A stretch of 64,000 nt of DNA from Labedella endophytica (GCF_003990045.1 NZ_RZGZ01000001.1:558001-622000); one strand, 5' to 3'. Positions 43,117 through 51,916 are shown, counted from the first letter of the stretch. Numbers and translations are program-made. The notes: generated by a model from the sequence alone, not told the origin.

Positions 43117-46100
43117 TCAGACGGGCGCGCCGACCACCTGCTGACGCACTCGACTCGCCCCCGACTCGTCGACCTCGACGGTCAGGCGCGCGGCGATGCG
43201 CTCCTTCATCGCGTCGACGTGGCTGATGAGTCCCACCGTGCGCCCTCCCGAGCGGAGCTCGTCGAGAGTCGACATCGCGATCTCCAGTGTCTCGCCGTCG
43301 AGAGATCCGAATCCCTCGTCGATGAAGAGGGTCTCGAGGGTGATGCCGCCGGCGCGTTCCGTGACGACCTCGGCGAGCCCGAGGGCCAGTGCGAGCGCCG
43401 CGAGGAAGGTCTCCCCGCCCGAGAGGGATGCGGTGGGGCGGGATCGTCCGGTGTACTCGTCGCGGATCGACAGACCGAGACCGGACGCGGTGTTGCGATA
43501 CGCCACGGCGTCGTCGTGCTCGAGGGTGAAGCGGCCGCTCGTCATGACGGCGAAGCGACGGTTCGCCGCGGCGATGATCTGCTCCAGCTGGGCCGCGAGC
43601 ACGAATGTCTCGAGGTCCATCCGTCGGGTGTTGGGGGCCTTGCCCTCGACCGTATCGGCGAGCCCGCGGATGGCGTCGACCTCGTCGCGACGAGCGCGCA
43701 CGGCCGAGAGCGCGGTCAGCGCGTCGACGCGGATCTGCTCGAGTTCGCGCTCGATCCCCTCGATGACGGTGACCCGGGCGATGGCCGCGTCTCGCGCCGC
43801 TCGCGCCGCGCGGAGGGCGTCGGCTGTCGCCGCCGTGTCCGGAGCGGCCCCGCCGAGGTCGGCGAGATCGGGATGGGCGAGCGCGGCGACGTTGGCTGCG
43901 CGCTCCTCGGCTGCGGCCTGGACGCGGGCCTCGAGCGAACGGATCGCGCTGTCGCTGCGTCGGGCGGCGCGCACGGCGTCGGCGTCCGCGAATCGCGGGA
44001 AGGACTCGTCGCCGTCAACGTGCTCGGCGAGGGCAGCCGCGACCGCCGTCGTGGCCGCGTCGAGTTCGCGGATGCGCTCCTCGAGGGCAGCTCGTGCGTC
44101 GACGAGGGCGGCCGCCGCGTCGCGGACACGCGTGACGCGCGCGACCCGGTCGGCGACGGATGCGTCGTCGCCCCGTGCCGCGGAGAGCCGCGACCGCGTC
44201 GCCTCGAGGCGGGTGGACGCGGCGGTCGCGGCCTCCGCGGCGGCGTCGCGATCCGCGATCCGCTCCGCCAGAGCGGCGTCGGCGCTCGCCGATTGATCGA
44301 TCAGTGCGGCCACGACGGCCTCGAGAGCGGGAAGACGGGCGCTCGCGCTCGCGCACTCGTCCCGATGTGTCTCGGCCGTGGCCGATCGGGCGTCGAGTTC
44401 CTCGACGGGCACCCCTCCGGACGCGACGAGTGCTTGCGTGTGGGCGGCGTCCGCCTCGCGCACGGCGCGGGTCGCGCGCGACGCCGCGGTGTTCGCGTCC
44501 TCGAGGGCGGAACGTGCGGCGTCGAGATCGTCCTCGCGCACGGGGTCCGCGTTCGCCGACGCCGGAGCGGGATGCGAGGTCGATCCGCACACCGCGCACG
44601 GCTCCCCGTCCGTGAGCTCCTCGGCGAGTTCACCGGCGAATCCGGCGAGACGGCGCGTGAGGAGATGCTGGAGGCGGGAGGTGGCGTCGCCCGCTGCGGC
44701 GAGCGTCGCGATCTCCTTCTCTCGTGCCGACCGGAGCTCTTTCTCGCGCGACAGTGCGTCGTGGGCGGCCGTCACCTGCAGTTTCAGGCCCTCGACGGCC
44801 ACCGTCGCGGCATCGAGGCCGTCGGCGATCGCTCGAGCGGCGGCCACGGCCGAGCGGGCGCTCTCGAGCTCCGCCGGAAGGGCATCGCGACGTTCGGCCG
44901 CGGCGTCCGCCGCCCGTCGGGCCGCCGCCAACCGGTCGCGAGCGCGTTCCGCTTCCGCGTCGAAACCGGGGAGGGACCGCTCCTCGACGAGGGCGTCGGC
45001 GAGACTGCCGAGTTCTCGGGTGAGCGAATCCACGGTCTCGGCGGGATCGAGTTCCGATCCGAGGGACACCCGGGCGAACGCGGCGTCGGCGTCCTCGAAC
45101 GTGGTCCGCGCGCGCCCCTCTCGGGAGACGGCCGCATCCATCGTCTCGACGAGGGGCCAGAGGGGGGCGGCTGCCCGCGCATCGGAGAGCTCGCGGCGAT
45201 CCTCCGCGTCCGCCTCCGCGCGCACCGCGAGCCGGTCGCGATCGGCGATCGCGGCATCCCGGCGGCGGAGGCGAGCCGCGAGTTCCTGGGCCCGACGGTC
45301 GGCGGCGTCCGCCTCCGCGAGGGCGTCGTCGGCCTGTGCAGCGTGACGATCGGCCTCCCGCCGGGCGGGAGCCGCCGCGCGCGCGATGGTCGAGAACCAC
45401 GCGTCATCGGCGTCGGATGCTCCGTCGGAGTCGGTCGTCGCATCGGCGTCCGCGTCCGGGGCCGGATCGGCGTCCGTCCCCGCGGCATCGGGCGCGACGG
45501 CCGCGGGGAGCCCGTCATCCGATTCCGACTCCGACTCCCGCATCGGGTCGGGCTCGGGCAGAGCCGCGACGAGCGCGCGCGCCCTCTCCGCGAGACGCTC
45601 CACGGCGGCGAGCTCCGTGCCGAGTTCGCCCTCCACCGCCTTCCGACGCTCGACGAGGTAGTCCTCGAACGACGAGAAGCGCTCGGTGGCGAAGAGGGAG
45701 CGCAAGAGGTCCTGCCGCTCGTCGTGCCCGGCCGCGAGGAAACGCTGGAAGCGGTTCTGCGCGAGCAGGATCACCTGGAGGAACTGATCCCTCGTGAGCT
45801 GCACGATGCCCTCGAGCTCGATGCCCACGTCCTTCGGACGCGCGGCCAGACCTCGCCACTGCCCGTCCTCGAAGACCGCGAGCTCGGCGGTGGGCGCGGA
45901 GGTCGTCGTGCCCTCGCCCCGAGCCTTCGCCCGCTCGTAGGTGGGGGAGCGGCGCACGCGGTACTCGCGGCCGCCCGCCGAGAACTCGAGCTCGACCCAC
46001 GTCGGATCCGTCGGGGCGCTGTGGTCGCTGCGCAGTCGCGCCTCGCCCTTCTCGAATCGGGGGACGGAGGCGTACAGCGCGAAGCAGACCGCGTCGAGGA

Positions 46101-46230
46101 TCGTGGACTTCCCCGCTCCTGTCCGCCCTCCGATGAGGTAGATGCCGTCGTCCTCGAATGCGCGGAAATCGATGGTCTGTTCGTCGCGGTACGGCCCGAA
46201 GCCGGTGAAGCTCAGCCTCGTGATCCTCAT
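43117..46230 (-). CDS. sbcC: Exonuclease SbcC (SMC-like ATPase subunit)
   Basis: A 1037-residue SMC-type ATPase that works with SbcD to cut DNA hairpins and ends. Seen: N-terminal ATPase half with FTGFGPYRDEQTIDF and Walker A GGRTGAGKSTILDAV; Q-loop LLAQNRFQRFLAAGHDERQD; long coiled coils interrupted by the zinc hook EPCAVCGSTSHP (CxxC); C-terminal half with signature SLSGGETFLAALALALGLAE and Walker B LETLFIDEGFGSLD. An acidic insertion (about residues 225-275, rich in ESESESDD and DADADATTDSD) is unusual. The start overlaps the sbcD stop by 4 nt (ATGA). Confidence 0.94.
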   Translation of the reverse strand: MRITRLSFTGFGPYRDEQTIDFRAFEDDGIYLIGGRTGAGKSTILDAVCFALYASVPRFEKGEARLRSDHSAPTDPTWVELEFSAGGREYRVRRSPTYERAKARGEGTTTSAPTAELAVFEDGQWRGLAARPKDVGIELEGIVQLTRDQFLQVILLAQNRFQRFLAAGHDERQDLLRSLFATERFSSFEDYLVERRKAVEGELGTELAAVERLAERARALVAALPEPDPMRESESESDDGLPAAVAPDAAGTDADPAPDADADATTDSDGASDADDAWFSTIARAAAPARREADRHAAQADDALAEADAADRRAQELAARLRRRDAAIADRDRLAVRAEADAEDRRELSDARAAAPLWPLVETMDAAVSREGRARTTFEDADAAFARVSLGSELDPAETVDSLTRELGSLADALVEERSLPGFDAEAERARDRLAAARRAADAAAERRDALPAELESARSAVAAARAIADGLDAATVAVEGLKLQVTAAHDALSREKELRSAREKEIATLAAAGDATSRLQHLLTRRLAGFAGELAEELTDGEPCAVCGSTSHPAPASANADPVREDDLDAARSALEDANTAASRATRAVREADAAHTQALVASGGVPVEELDARSATAETHRDECASASARLPALEAVVAALIDQSASADAALAERIADRDAAAEAATAASTRLEATRSRLSAARGDDASVADRVARVTRVRDAAAALVDARAALEERIRELDAATTAVAAALAEHVDGDESFPRFADADAVRAARRSDSAIRSLEARVQAAAEERAANVAALAHPDLADLGGAAPDTAATADALRAARAARDAAIARVTVIEGIERELEQIRVDALTALSAVRARRDEVDAIRGLADTVEGKAPNTRRMDLETFVLAAQLEQIIAAANRRFAVMTSGRFTLEHDDAVAYRNTASGLGLSIRDEYTGRSRPTASLSGGETFLAALALALGLAEVVTERAGGITLETLFIDEGFGSLDGETLEIAMSTLDELRSGGRTVGLISHVDAMKERIAARLTVEVDESGASRVRQQVVGAPV

Positions 46231-47378
46231 CGACCGGCCTCGCGGGATCGCAGCGCGGAGAAGGCCTCGTCCACGAGTCCGGCCTCCCGCGTGGTCGGAC
46301 CGCGGCCGTTGCGGACGTGCTCGAGGAAACCGGCGACGATCTCCACGTCGCTCTTCTCCTCGATGCGGGTCGCGTAGGTGGCGTGCCCGTCCGCGTGCAC
46401 GATGCTCGGGCGGTGCTCCAGCTGCGCGCACCACGGGAACCGCTTCTGCAGTCGCGGCATGGCGTCGAGGGGCCGGACGTCGTCGGTGAGCGTCGCGGCG
46501 ACCCAGTGCTCGGTGAGTCCGTCGTAGGCCGACGACGTCACGAGGTCGTCGAGGGTGCCGGTGATCCGGGACAGGGGCCGCGGAACGGGCAGGCGGACCC
46601 ATTCGACGGAGTCGAGGCGCGTCGCGCCGAGGTCGACGAGCCAGGCGCCGCGCGGCTTGTCCGCCTCGCTGAACGAGTAGTGGAGCGGAGCGCCCGAATA
46701 CCGGACCCGCTCGGAGAGCGTCGCCCGGCCGTGGATGTGGCCGAGCGCCACGTAGTCCGGGCCGTCGAACGTCGTGAGAGGGACGTAGTCGAGGCCGCCC
46801 GCGGTGATGTCACGTTCCACGTCGCTGCCGGCCGCGCCCGTCGCGAAGCAGTGGGAGACGACGACGGAGCGTCCGCCGCGCTGCAGTGAGTCCTCACGGA
46901 TGCGTCCCATGACGAAGCCGAGCACGTCGGAGTGGCGGCGCAGCGGGACGTCGGGGTAGAGGTGACGGACGAGGGACGGCTCGAGGTAGGGGATGCCGTA
47001 GACGTGCACGGGACCGTGTTCGTCGGAGAGGGTGACGGGCGCGTCGTGCTGCTCGGGACGGGTGATCACGTGGATCCCGGCGAGCTGCGCGAAGTCGGAC
47101 TGATAGCCGAGCCGGGCCGCCGAATCGTGGTTGCCGCTCGTGACGACGACGGCCGCGCCCGCATCGCGTAAGGAGGACAACGTGCGTCCGAGGACGCCGT
47201 AGTGCTCGGCCGCGGGCATCGTCGAATCGAAGACGTCGCCCGCGACGATCACGAGGTCGACCGACCGCTCGCGCACGACGTCGACGAGCGCGGCGAGGAC
47301 CGTCTCCAGTGCTCCGACGGTGCTGTGACCGTGGAACGTTCGCCCGATGTGCCAGTCGGAGGTGTGGAGGATCCTCAT
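46227..47378 (-). CDS. sbcD: Exonuclease SbcD (metallophosphoesterase subunit)
   Basis: A 383-residue Mre11-like nuclease subunit. Metal motifs are in order: HTSDWHIG (residues 5-12), VIVAGDVFDS (near 45), VVTSGNHDSAARL (near 80), SHCFATG, and LGHIHGRAT (near 208). It forms the nuclease with SbcC, encoded directly downstream with 4-nt overlap. ATG 47378 begins the canonical MRILHTSDWH start. The pair acts at stalled forks, palindromes and DNA ends, which is notable in a region so full of long palindromes. Confidence 0.95.
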   Translation of the reverse strand: MRILHTSDWHIGRTFHGHSTVGALETVLAALVDVVRERSVDLVIVAGDVFDSTMPAAEHYGVLGRTLSSLRDAGAAVVVTSGNHDSAARLGYQSDFAQLAGIHVITRPEQHDAPVTLSDEHGPVHVYGIPYLEPSLVRHLYPDVPLRRHSDVLGFVMGRIREDSLQRGGRSVVVSHCFATGAAGSDVERDITAGGLDYVPLTTFDGPDYVALGHIHGRATLSERVRYSGAPLHYSFSEADKPRGAWLVDLGATRLDSVEWVRLPVPRPLSRITGTLDDLVTSSAYDGLTEHWVAATLTDDVRPLDAMPRLQKRFPWCAQLEHRPSIVHADGHATYATRIEEKSDVEIVAGFLEHVRNGRGPTTREAGLVDEAFSALRSREAGR

Positions 47379-47467
47379 GCCCACAACGATAACGAGAGCC
47401 GCCGACAGTCCGGCCGGCCCTCGACGAGAGCACCGTGTTCCGCCGCGATGCAGCTCGAGGCGATGTG

Positions 47468-48070
47468 TCAGGCCGGGCGCGGCGACATCGCGGCGGCTCG
47501 GCGGCGGCGGCGTCGCACATAGACGACGGTGAGCCAGACGAGGGCCACGATCGCGAGCACGACGAGCACGGGCACGACGATCGCGAGGATAACGAGCATG
47601 ATGCTGGCGCCGTCCTCGATCGTGCTGAGCACGGGGGCTGCGAGCCCGAAGGTCGCCGCATTGGCGATCGGGCGGATCGCCGCCTTCGCGAGGTGCACGA
47701 GCAGGGCGATCACGACTCCCGTGACGATCGGGACCCATTGCCCGCTCGATACGAAGGACTCGGGGTCGGTGACCGCGACGGTCTCGGAGGCCGATCCCGA
47801 TCCGAACACGATCCCGCCCGACGCAGGCCTCACGACGGTCTGGACGATGTCGTTGATGCTGTCCACCGCGGGGATCTTGTCGGCGACCATGTCGATCACG
47901 AGGAGGACTCCGAGGATGACCATGACCCACTCGTTCTCGAGCCAGGCCCAACCGGGTGGGACGGCCAGGAGATCAGTGAATCGCGAGAGGAGGCCCATGG
48001 CGAGCATGGGGATGTAGGCGTTGAGGCCGGCGGCCGACGCGAGACCGAGCCCCGTGAGTGCCTCGAGCAT
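47468..48070 (-). CDS. DUF4126 membrane protein
   Basis: A 200-residue protein with four or five membrane helices. The start LEALTGLGLASAAGLNAYIP is the DUF4126 signature, followed by DMVADKIPAVDSINDIVQTV and a C-terminal helix before a basic tail (RRRRRRAAAM). The function of the family is unknown. It lies 89 bp upstream of sbcD on the same strand and may be cotranscribed, though the gap is large enough for a separate promoter. Confidence 0.88.
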   Translation of the reverse strand: MLEALTGLGLASAAGLNAYIPMLAMGLLSRFTDLLAVPPGWAWLENEWVMVILGVLLVIDMVADKIPAVDSINDIVQTVVRPASGGIVFGSGSASETVAVTDPESFVSSGQWVPIVTGVVIALLVHLAKAAIRPIANAATFGLAAPVLSTIEDGASIMLVILAIVVPVLVVLAIVALVWLTVVYVRRRRRRAAAMSPRPA

Positions 48071-48168
48071 CGTCGCCCCTCCCGATCGTGGTCGGCACGA
48101 TGGAACGGGCCGACGTCACGATTCTACGCGCGGGAGGTGGGCGCGGGTCGGGGCTGGACATGAAGAAA

Positions 48169-48212
48169 GCCGGGCCGGTCGAGTCGCGTGAGCGACTCGG
48201 CCGACCCGGCTT
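48169..48212. terminator. Bidirectional terminator hairpin (first copy of the 50-bp repeat)
   Basis: Arms 48169-48187 and 48192-48210 pair over 19 bp with one G:U and one mismatch, loop GTGA. AAAG precedes and CTTT follows, so it has a T-run in either direction. It would end the cspA transcript on the minus strand. Part of a larger tandem repeat. Confidence 0.7.
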
Positions 48213-48320
48213 TCCGAGTGGGGCCAGGCGGTCAAGTCGCTGAGCGACTCACCGAACCGGGCTCCGGGTAGGGCCAGGAGGTCGAGCCGCTGAGCGACTC
48301 ACCGAACCGGGCTCTGGGTC
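48171..48320. repeat. Tandem ~50-bp repeats, each with a hairpin core
   Basis: Units at 48171-48220 (diverged), 48221-48270 and 48271-48320. The last two differ at only a few positions and share the stretch TGAGCGACTCACCGAACCGG. Each unit has a stem of the type AGTCGC-TGA-GCGACT. They lie directly after the cspA stop region, 3' of cspA on the minus strand. Confidence 0.85.
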
Positions 48321-48328
48321 AAGCAGAC

Positions 48329-48532
48329 TCAGATCGCGTGGATCTTCTCGGCCTGCAGGCCCTTGGGGCCGCGAGCGGTCTCGAACTCGACGCGCTGGTT
48401 CTCCTCGAGCGACCGGTAGCCGGTCGACTCGATGGCGGAGAAGTGAGCGAAGACGTCGGCAGAGCCGTCATCGGGGGAGATGAAGCCGAAGCCCTTTTCC
48501 GCGTTGAACCACTTAACAGTTCCAGTAGCCAT
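48329..48532 (-). CDS. cspA: Cold shock protein (CspA family)
   Basis: A 67-residue single cold-shock domain: [20 protein letters not shown] with RNP1 KGFGFI, and DVFAHFSAI as RNP2 (VFAHF). It binds single-stranded nucleic acid and melts RNA structure. ATG 48532 is preferred over ATG 48538 because AAGGAATGATC puts the ribosome site at the right distance. A ~370-bp non-coding leader precedes it, as in known cold-shock genes. The next gene upstream is a fatty acid desaturase. Confidence 0.95.
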   Translation of the reverse strand: MATGTVKWFNAEKGFGFISPDDGSADVFAHFSAIESTGYRSLEENQRVEFETARGPKGLQAEKIHAI

Positions 48533-48900
48533 GATCATTCCTTACTTTGTGGTGTTGCCGACCCGGCTTGCGGGACGAAAGGGCGAGGCGGTTTCACCAA
48601 GCCCGCTCCGACGGAGATCGGCTCCGTGGAGAGATTGAGGTGCTGTCACCCGGCGGCGCCCGCGCAGACCAGAGATGGTCGCGTCCGGATACGCCGCTTC
48701 AGCGGGGTGAAGCGGGACAGAGGTAATTCGGGAGGGTGCTGCAGTTTTGATGTGTCGCGAACTCTCCTGGGATTCCCTCTTGTGCAGACGAGGGGTCCCG
48801 TACAAACGGGCCTGCTAGTGGGCTTGATCCGGAATGATGCACGAAAACACGGACCCACGAGGCAAACGATAACAATGTCCAGCGTAGCGTACTGGGGGCT
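48533..48900 (-). promoter_or_regulatory. Long leader region of cspA
   Basis: No gene is visible in this 370-bp stretch. It holds several short stems and lower GC patches. Cold-shock genes of this family often carry long 5' leaders that refold at low temperature; position and size fit that, but the transcription start is not shown by the sequence. Confidence 0.35.
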
Positions 48901-48905
48901 CCAAC

Positions 48906-48954
48906 GGAACCGCCCCGTGCGCTCCTCGTCATGAGGGGCGCACGGGGCGGTTCC
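48906..48954. terminator. Terminator of the fatty acid desaturase gene
   Basis: Arms 48906-48922 and 48938-48954 pair perfectly over 17 bp, with an inner CCTC/GAGG extension. It lies 23 bp after the desaturase stop on the minus strand. Confidence 0.75.
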
Positions 48955-48976
48955 GATCCGATGGGACCGGACGGTG

Positions 48977-50080
48977 TCAGCTCCGACGGAACTGGTTGAC
49001 CATGGGGCAGTCGAACGGGTCGCGAGCCGACAGGCCCACGCGGTTCAGGTAGGCGATGACGATGCCGTACGACTGAAGCAGCGTCGTCTCCGTGTAGGGG
49101 ACGCCGAGGGTCGCGCAGTGCTCGCGCACGATGTCGCGGGCCTTGGCGAGGTGAGGACGCGGCATGTTCGGGAACAGGTGGTGCTCGATCTGGTAGTTGA
49201 GCCCGCCCATGAGCGCGCTGGCCCAGATGCCGCCGCTGATGTTGCGCGAGGTGCGGACCTGCTTGGCGAAGAAGTCCAGCTTCTCCTCCGGTCCGACGAG
49301 CGGCATGCCCTTGTGGTTCGGAGCGAAGGATGCGCCCATGTAGACGCCGAAGACGGCGAGCTGCACGCCGATGAAGGCGAACGCCATGCCCAGGGGGAGG
49401 AGCCAGAAGATCGCGCCGAAGTAGACCGCGAAGCGGACGACGATCGCGGACAGCTCGATCCAACGTCCCTTGACGGGTTCGCGGACGAAGAGAGCCTTGA
49501 GACCCAGGAAGTGGAGGTTGAGGCCCTCGAGCGTGAGGAGGGGGAAGAACAGGTAGCCCTGCTTGCGCGTGATGAGCGCGAGGAGGCCCGTCGCCTTGGC
49601 CGCGTCGGCCTCCTGGAAGGAGATCGTGTCGACGTCGATGTCCGGGTCCTTGCCGACCTTGTTGGGGTTGGCGTGGTGGCGGGAGTGCTTGTTCATCCAC
49701 CAGGCGTAGCTGATGCCGACGATGGCGGTCGCGACGAAGCGGCCGGCGCGGTCGTTGGCCGGGCCGGAGATGAAGACCTGGCGGTGCGATGCCTCGTGGG
49801 CGAGGAACGCGAACTGCGTGAAGATGAGGCCGAGCGCCGCCGCGATGAGCAGCTGGAACCAGGAATCTCCGAGCAGGATGAATCCGGTGACGGCGCCGCC
49901 GAGGGCGAGCATGAGGCCGGAGAAGAGAAGGATGTAGAAGAGGCGCGTGCGCTCGAGGAGGTTCGTCTCCTTCACCACGCGGGACACGGCAGCGAAGCTG
50001 CGAGTCGTGTCGCCCGGGGCGCTCGTGCGGGGCTTCGTGCGGCGGATCGTGCCGGCGGGAAGGATGCTCGCATTGTCCAT
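48977..50080 (-). CDS. Membrane fatty acid desaturase
   Basis: A 367-residue di-iron membrane desaturase. The three His boxes are HEASH (residues about 94-98), HSRHH (about 130-134) and QIEHH (about 298-302). The Gln in the last box puts it in the front-end/acyl-lipid desaturase group (linoleoyl-CoA desaturase-like). Four membrane helices lie between. It puts a double bond into membrane acyl chains, which keeps membranes fluid in the cold and fits its place next to cspA. ATG 50080 has AGGAG nine bases upstream. Bond position and acceptor are unknown. Confidence 0.92.
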   Translation of the reverse strand: MDNASILPAGTIRRTKPRTSAPGDTTRSFAAVSRVVKETNLLERTRLFYILLFSGLMLALGGAVTGFILLGDSWFQLLIAAALGLIFTQFAFLAHEASHRQVFISGPANDRAGRFVATAIVGISYAWWMNKHSRHHANPNKVGKDPDIDVDTISFQEADAAKATGLLALITRKQGYLFFPLLTLEGLNLHFLGLKALFVREPVKGRWIELSAIVVRFAVYFGAIFWLLPLGMAFAFIGVQLAVFGVYMGASFAPNHKGMPLVGPEEKLDFFAKQVRTSRNISGGIWASALMGGLNYQIEHHLFPNMPRPHLAKARDIVREHCATLGVPYTETTLLQSYGIVIAYLNRVGLSARDPFDCPMVNQFRRS

Positions 50081-50191
50081 AGACAGGTTCTCCTGGCTGG
50101 TTGGTCGACTTCTCAGCCGGGTAATGAGCCCGTTTGATCGGGATGTTTTCAGGCTACGGGGATCACTTCACCGTTTGCGGTATATACGGCA

Positions 50192-50233
50192 AAGACGGAG
50201 GGACGGCCGGTTGAACGGCCATCGCTCCGTCTT
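50192..50233. terminator. Terminator hairpin of the 58-residue protein gene
   Basis: AAGACGGAG (50192-50200) pairs with CTCCGTCTT (50225-50233), with an inner GGCCG/CGGCC stem (50205-50209 / 50216-50220). On the minus strand it lies 33 bp after the small acidic protein's stop. Confidence 0.65.
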
Positions 50234-50265
50234 CGTTCGGCGCAGCAGGGCTGCGTGGGTTGGAA

Positions 50266-50442
50266 TCAGTCGGGGGGCTCGGGGGCGCCGCCCGAGACGG
50301 TGTCCTCATCCGTGCCGGAACCGGCCTTGACGTTGTCGTCGGTGCTCGTGTCGTCCGAACCCGTGGAGGACGTGTCGGAGTCCGCGGGGGTTCCCGCGTC
50401 TTCGACCTCGTCCTCGGGGGAGGGGCTGCTGTAATCGCTCAT
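50266..50442 (-). CDS. Small acidic disordered protein (58 aa)
   Basis: A short gene read from the sequence: ATG at 50442-50440, TGA at 50268-50266, 58 residues beginning MSDYSSPSPEDEVEDAG and ending GGAPEPPD. It is rich in Asp, Ser, Thr and Gly and should be disordered. A TAGCGT box at 50449-50454 on the minus strand ends six bases before the ATG, and a strong hairpin follows the stop, so it looks like a real one-gene leaderless unit. No family is recognised. Two more short acidic genes lie within 1.3 kb. Confidence 0.65.
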   Translation of the reverse strand: MSDYSSPSPEDEVEDAGTPADSDTSSTGSDDTSTDDNVKAGSGTDEDTVSGGAPEPPD

Positions 50443-50629
50443 ACCTCGACGCTAGGCCGATAAGGTCCCGGCGTCCACTCGCTTGACACGGACGAATCGG
50501 AGGGGGAGCGCCCGGACCGCCGTGTCCACTAACGAGGGTTGTATGGCGACGTCAAGGCCGGGCCGCGCCGACGGAGCGACGCCTATCGTCGGAAGCCCCG
50601 CGACAGACGACAGAGAGAGGACGTGCGCG

Positions 50630-50824
50630 ATGAGCGACACATCTGGAACGAACGAGACCCACGCCGAGGCGAACGGCACCGCGGCCGAGGAGGCCGAGAG
50701 CCTGCGGGAGAACGAGGAGATCGTCCAGGAGTCGACCGTCGTCGACCCGGCCGATGTTCTCCAGGAGTACGGCGAGGACGTCGCATCGTCGCCCGCGAGC
50801 CGTGCGCGCGAGGACGGCGCCTGA
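50630..50824 (+). CDS. Small acidic protein (64 aa)
   Basis: A 64-residue protein, MSDTSGTNETHAEANGTAAE to a tail ending AREDGA, with a Glu-rich middle that may form one helix (EEAESLRENEEIVQEST). ATG 50630 has AGAGAGG about nine bases upstream; the frame stays open further up but the upstream part looks like non-coding leader. A perfect 19-bp hairpin ends the unit. Not recognised as a known family; it resembles other short acidic proteins of actinobacteria only in composition. Confidence 0.65.
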   Translation: MSDTSGTNETHAEANGTAAEEAESLRENEEIVQESTVVDPADVLQEYGEDVASSPASRAREDGA

Positions 50825-50868
50825 CCCCGGTCGGCAGGGACGGCGTCGACGCAGACGCCGCTCTCGAG

Positions 50869-50910
50869 ACATGACGATGCCGCGCGGGCGACCGCGCGGC
50901 ATCGTCATGT
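50869..50910. terminator. Convergent terminator, 19-bp perfect stem
   Basis: Arms 50869-50887 and 50892-50910 pair perfectly, loop GCGA. It lies between the plus-strand 64-aa gene and the minus-strand HhH-GPD gene and can serve both. Confidence 0.8.
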
Positions 50911-50965
50911 CACGGCGCCCATGTCCGGTCCGAGTGACCCTGCGTTCGATCGACGTCGCGTCGGA

Positions 50966-51532
50966 TCAGCGCGCGGCCGCCTTGGCGGCTCTCTTGGTCT
51001 CGCGCACCTTCACGAGCGAGTCGGGATCGACGATGTCGGCGACGGATCGGAAGCATCCCTCCTCGCCGTAGGCTCCGGCGGCCTCGCGCCAACCCTCGGC
51101 TCGGAGGCCGCACTGCTTGCCGAGGAGGGCGAGGAAGATGCGCGCCTTCTGGTCCCCGAAGCCGGGGAGCGCCATGAGCCGGGACAAGATCTCCGGCCCC
51201 GACGGTTCCCCCCGCGTCCAGATCGATGAGGCGTCGCCCTCCCACTCGTCGACGATCGCGCGACAGAGCGCCTGTACGCGGCCGGCCATCGAGCCGGGGA
51301 AGCGATGCACGGCCGGCGTCTGCCGGAAGACGTCGACGATCGAGTCGGGATCCGCGTCGGCGATCGCTGCGGCGTCGATCGAGCCGAGACGGTCGCGGAT
51401 CTTCGCGGGACCGGCGAACGCTGTCTCCATGGCGATCTGCTGGTCGAGGAGCATCCCGACGAGGAGAGCGAGCGGATCCTCGGAGAGCAGGCTGTCCGCG
51501 TCCGCGTCTCCCGTGATGTGTAGCGAGGTCAT
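50966..51532 (-). CDS. HhH-GPD family DNA repair-like protein
   Basis: A 188-residue protein of the actinobacterial HhH-GPD group (TIGR03252). Seen: LALLVGMLLDQQIAMETAFA near residue 20, the usual start of the glycosylase helical fold, and the helix-hairpin-helix ALPGFGDQKARIFLALLGK near 125. The typical Asp after the hairpin of active glycosylases is not obvious, so catalysis is uncertain. It starts at ATG 51532, four bases after the stop of the short acidic gene upstream, so the two share a transcript. Confidence 0.85.
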   Translation of the reverse strand: MTSLHITGDADADSLLSEDPLALLVGMLLDQQIAMETAFAGPAKIRDRLGSIDAAAIADADPDSIVDVFRQTPAVHRFPGSMAGRVQALCRAIVDEWEGDASSIWTRGEPSGPEILSRLMALPGFGDQKARIFLALLGKQCGLRAEGWREAAGAYGEEGCFRSVADIVDPDSLVKVRETKRAAKAAAR

Positions 51533-51536
51533 GACG

Positions 51537-51719
51537 TCAGGAGGCGTCGGAGTCGTCGCGCTCACCCGGGCGGACGGCGGCATCGTCGGACACGTCGATG
51601 CGTGTGACGCCGTCCTCCTTCTCCGTCACCTCGATGCGCGGGGCCGCGTCGGCCTCCGTCGACTTCTCGGCGCGCGTGAGTTGCTCGTGGCGGTTCTCGT
51701 CGTGGGTCGGTTCGCTCAT
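51537..51719 (-). CDS. Small acidic protein (60 aa) upstream of HhH-GPD gene
   Basis: A 60-residue hydrophilic protein, MSEPTHDENRHEQLTRAEKS then a segment RIEVTEKEDGVTRIDVSD and an acidic tail DDSDAS. ATG 51719 lies six bases after a TACGGT box (51726-51731 on the minus strand), so initiation is likely leaderless. Four bases separate its stop from the HhH-GPD start. Role unknown; coexpression with a repair-like protein is the only functional hint. Confidence 0.7.
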   Translation of the reverse strand: MSEPTHDENRHEQLTRAEKSTEADAAPRIEVTEKEDGVTRIDVSDDAAVRPGERDDSDAS

Positions 51720-51916
51720 GAGCAGACCGTAACAGGCGTGCGGCCGACGGTCAGGGGGTGGCGCGACCGTCCCTCTCGATACTGCAACCCCCGGTCCGGG
51801 CGAGCCGTCCCGGGCTAAGGTCACCCTTACCGGCCTGATTCGCGCTCGCGTGACGTACGACCGGGTATCGGCGCAAGAGGTTGTGCGGTCGCGAGGGGAA
51901 GAGAAAGGTGGGGGCC

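Noticed and set aside
42964-46377. 1137-codon open frame on the plus strand
   Set aside because: It is the exact antisense of sbcC. The translation has no domain sense and is a high-GC shadow frame.
48171-48320. CRISPR array
   Set aside because: The 50-bp units are contiguous, differ only by drift, and have terminator form.
48699-49700. 333-codon minus-strand frame overlapping the desaturase
   Set aside because: It is out of frame with the desaturase His boxes and reads as a Pro/Arg-rich shadow.
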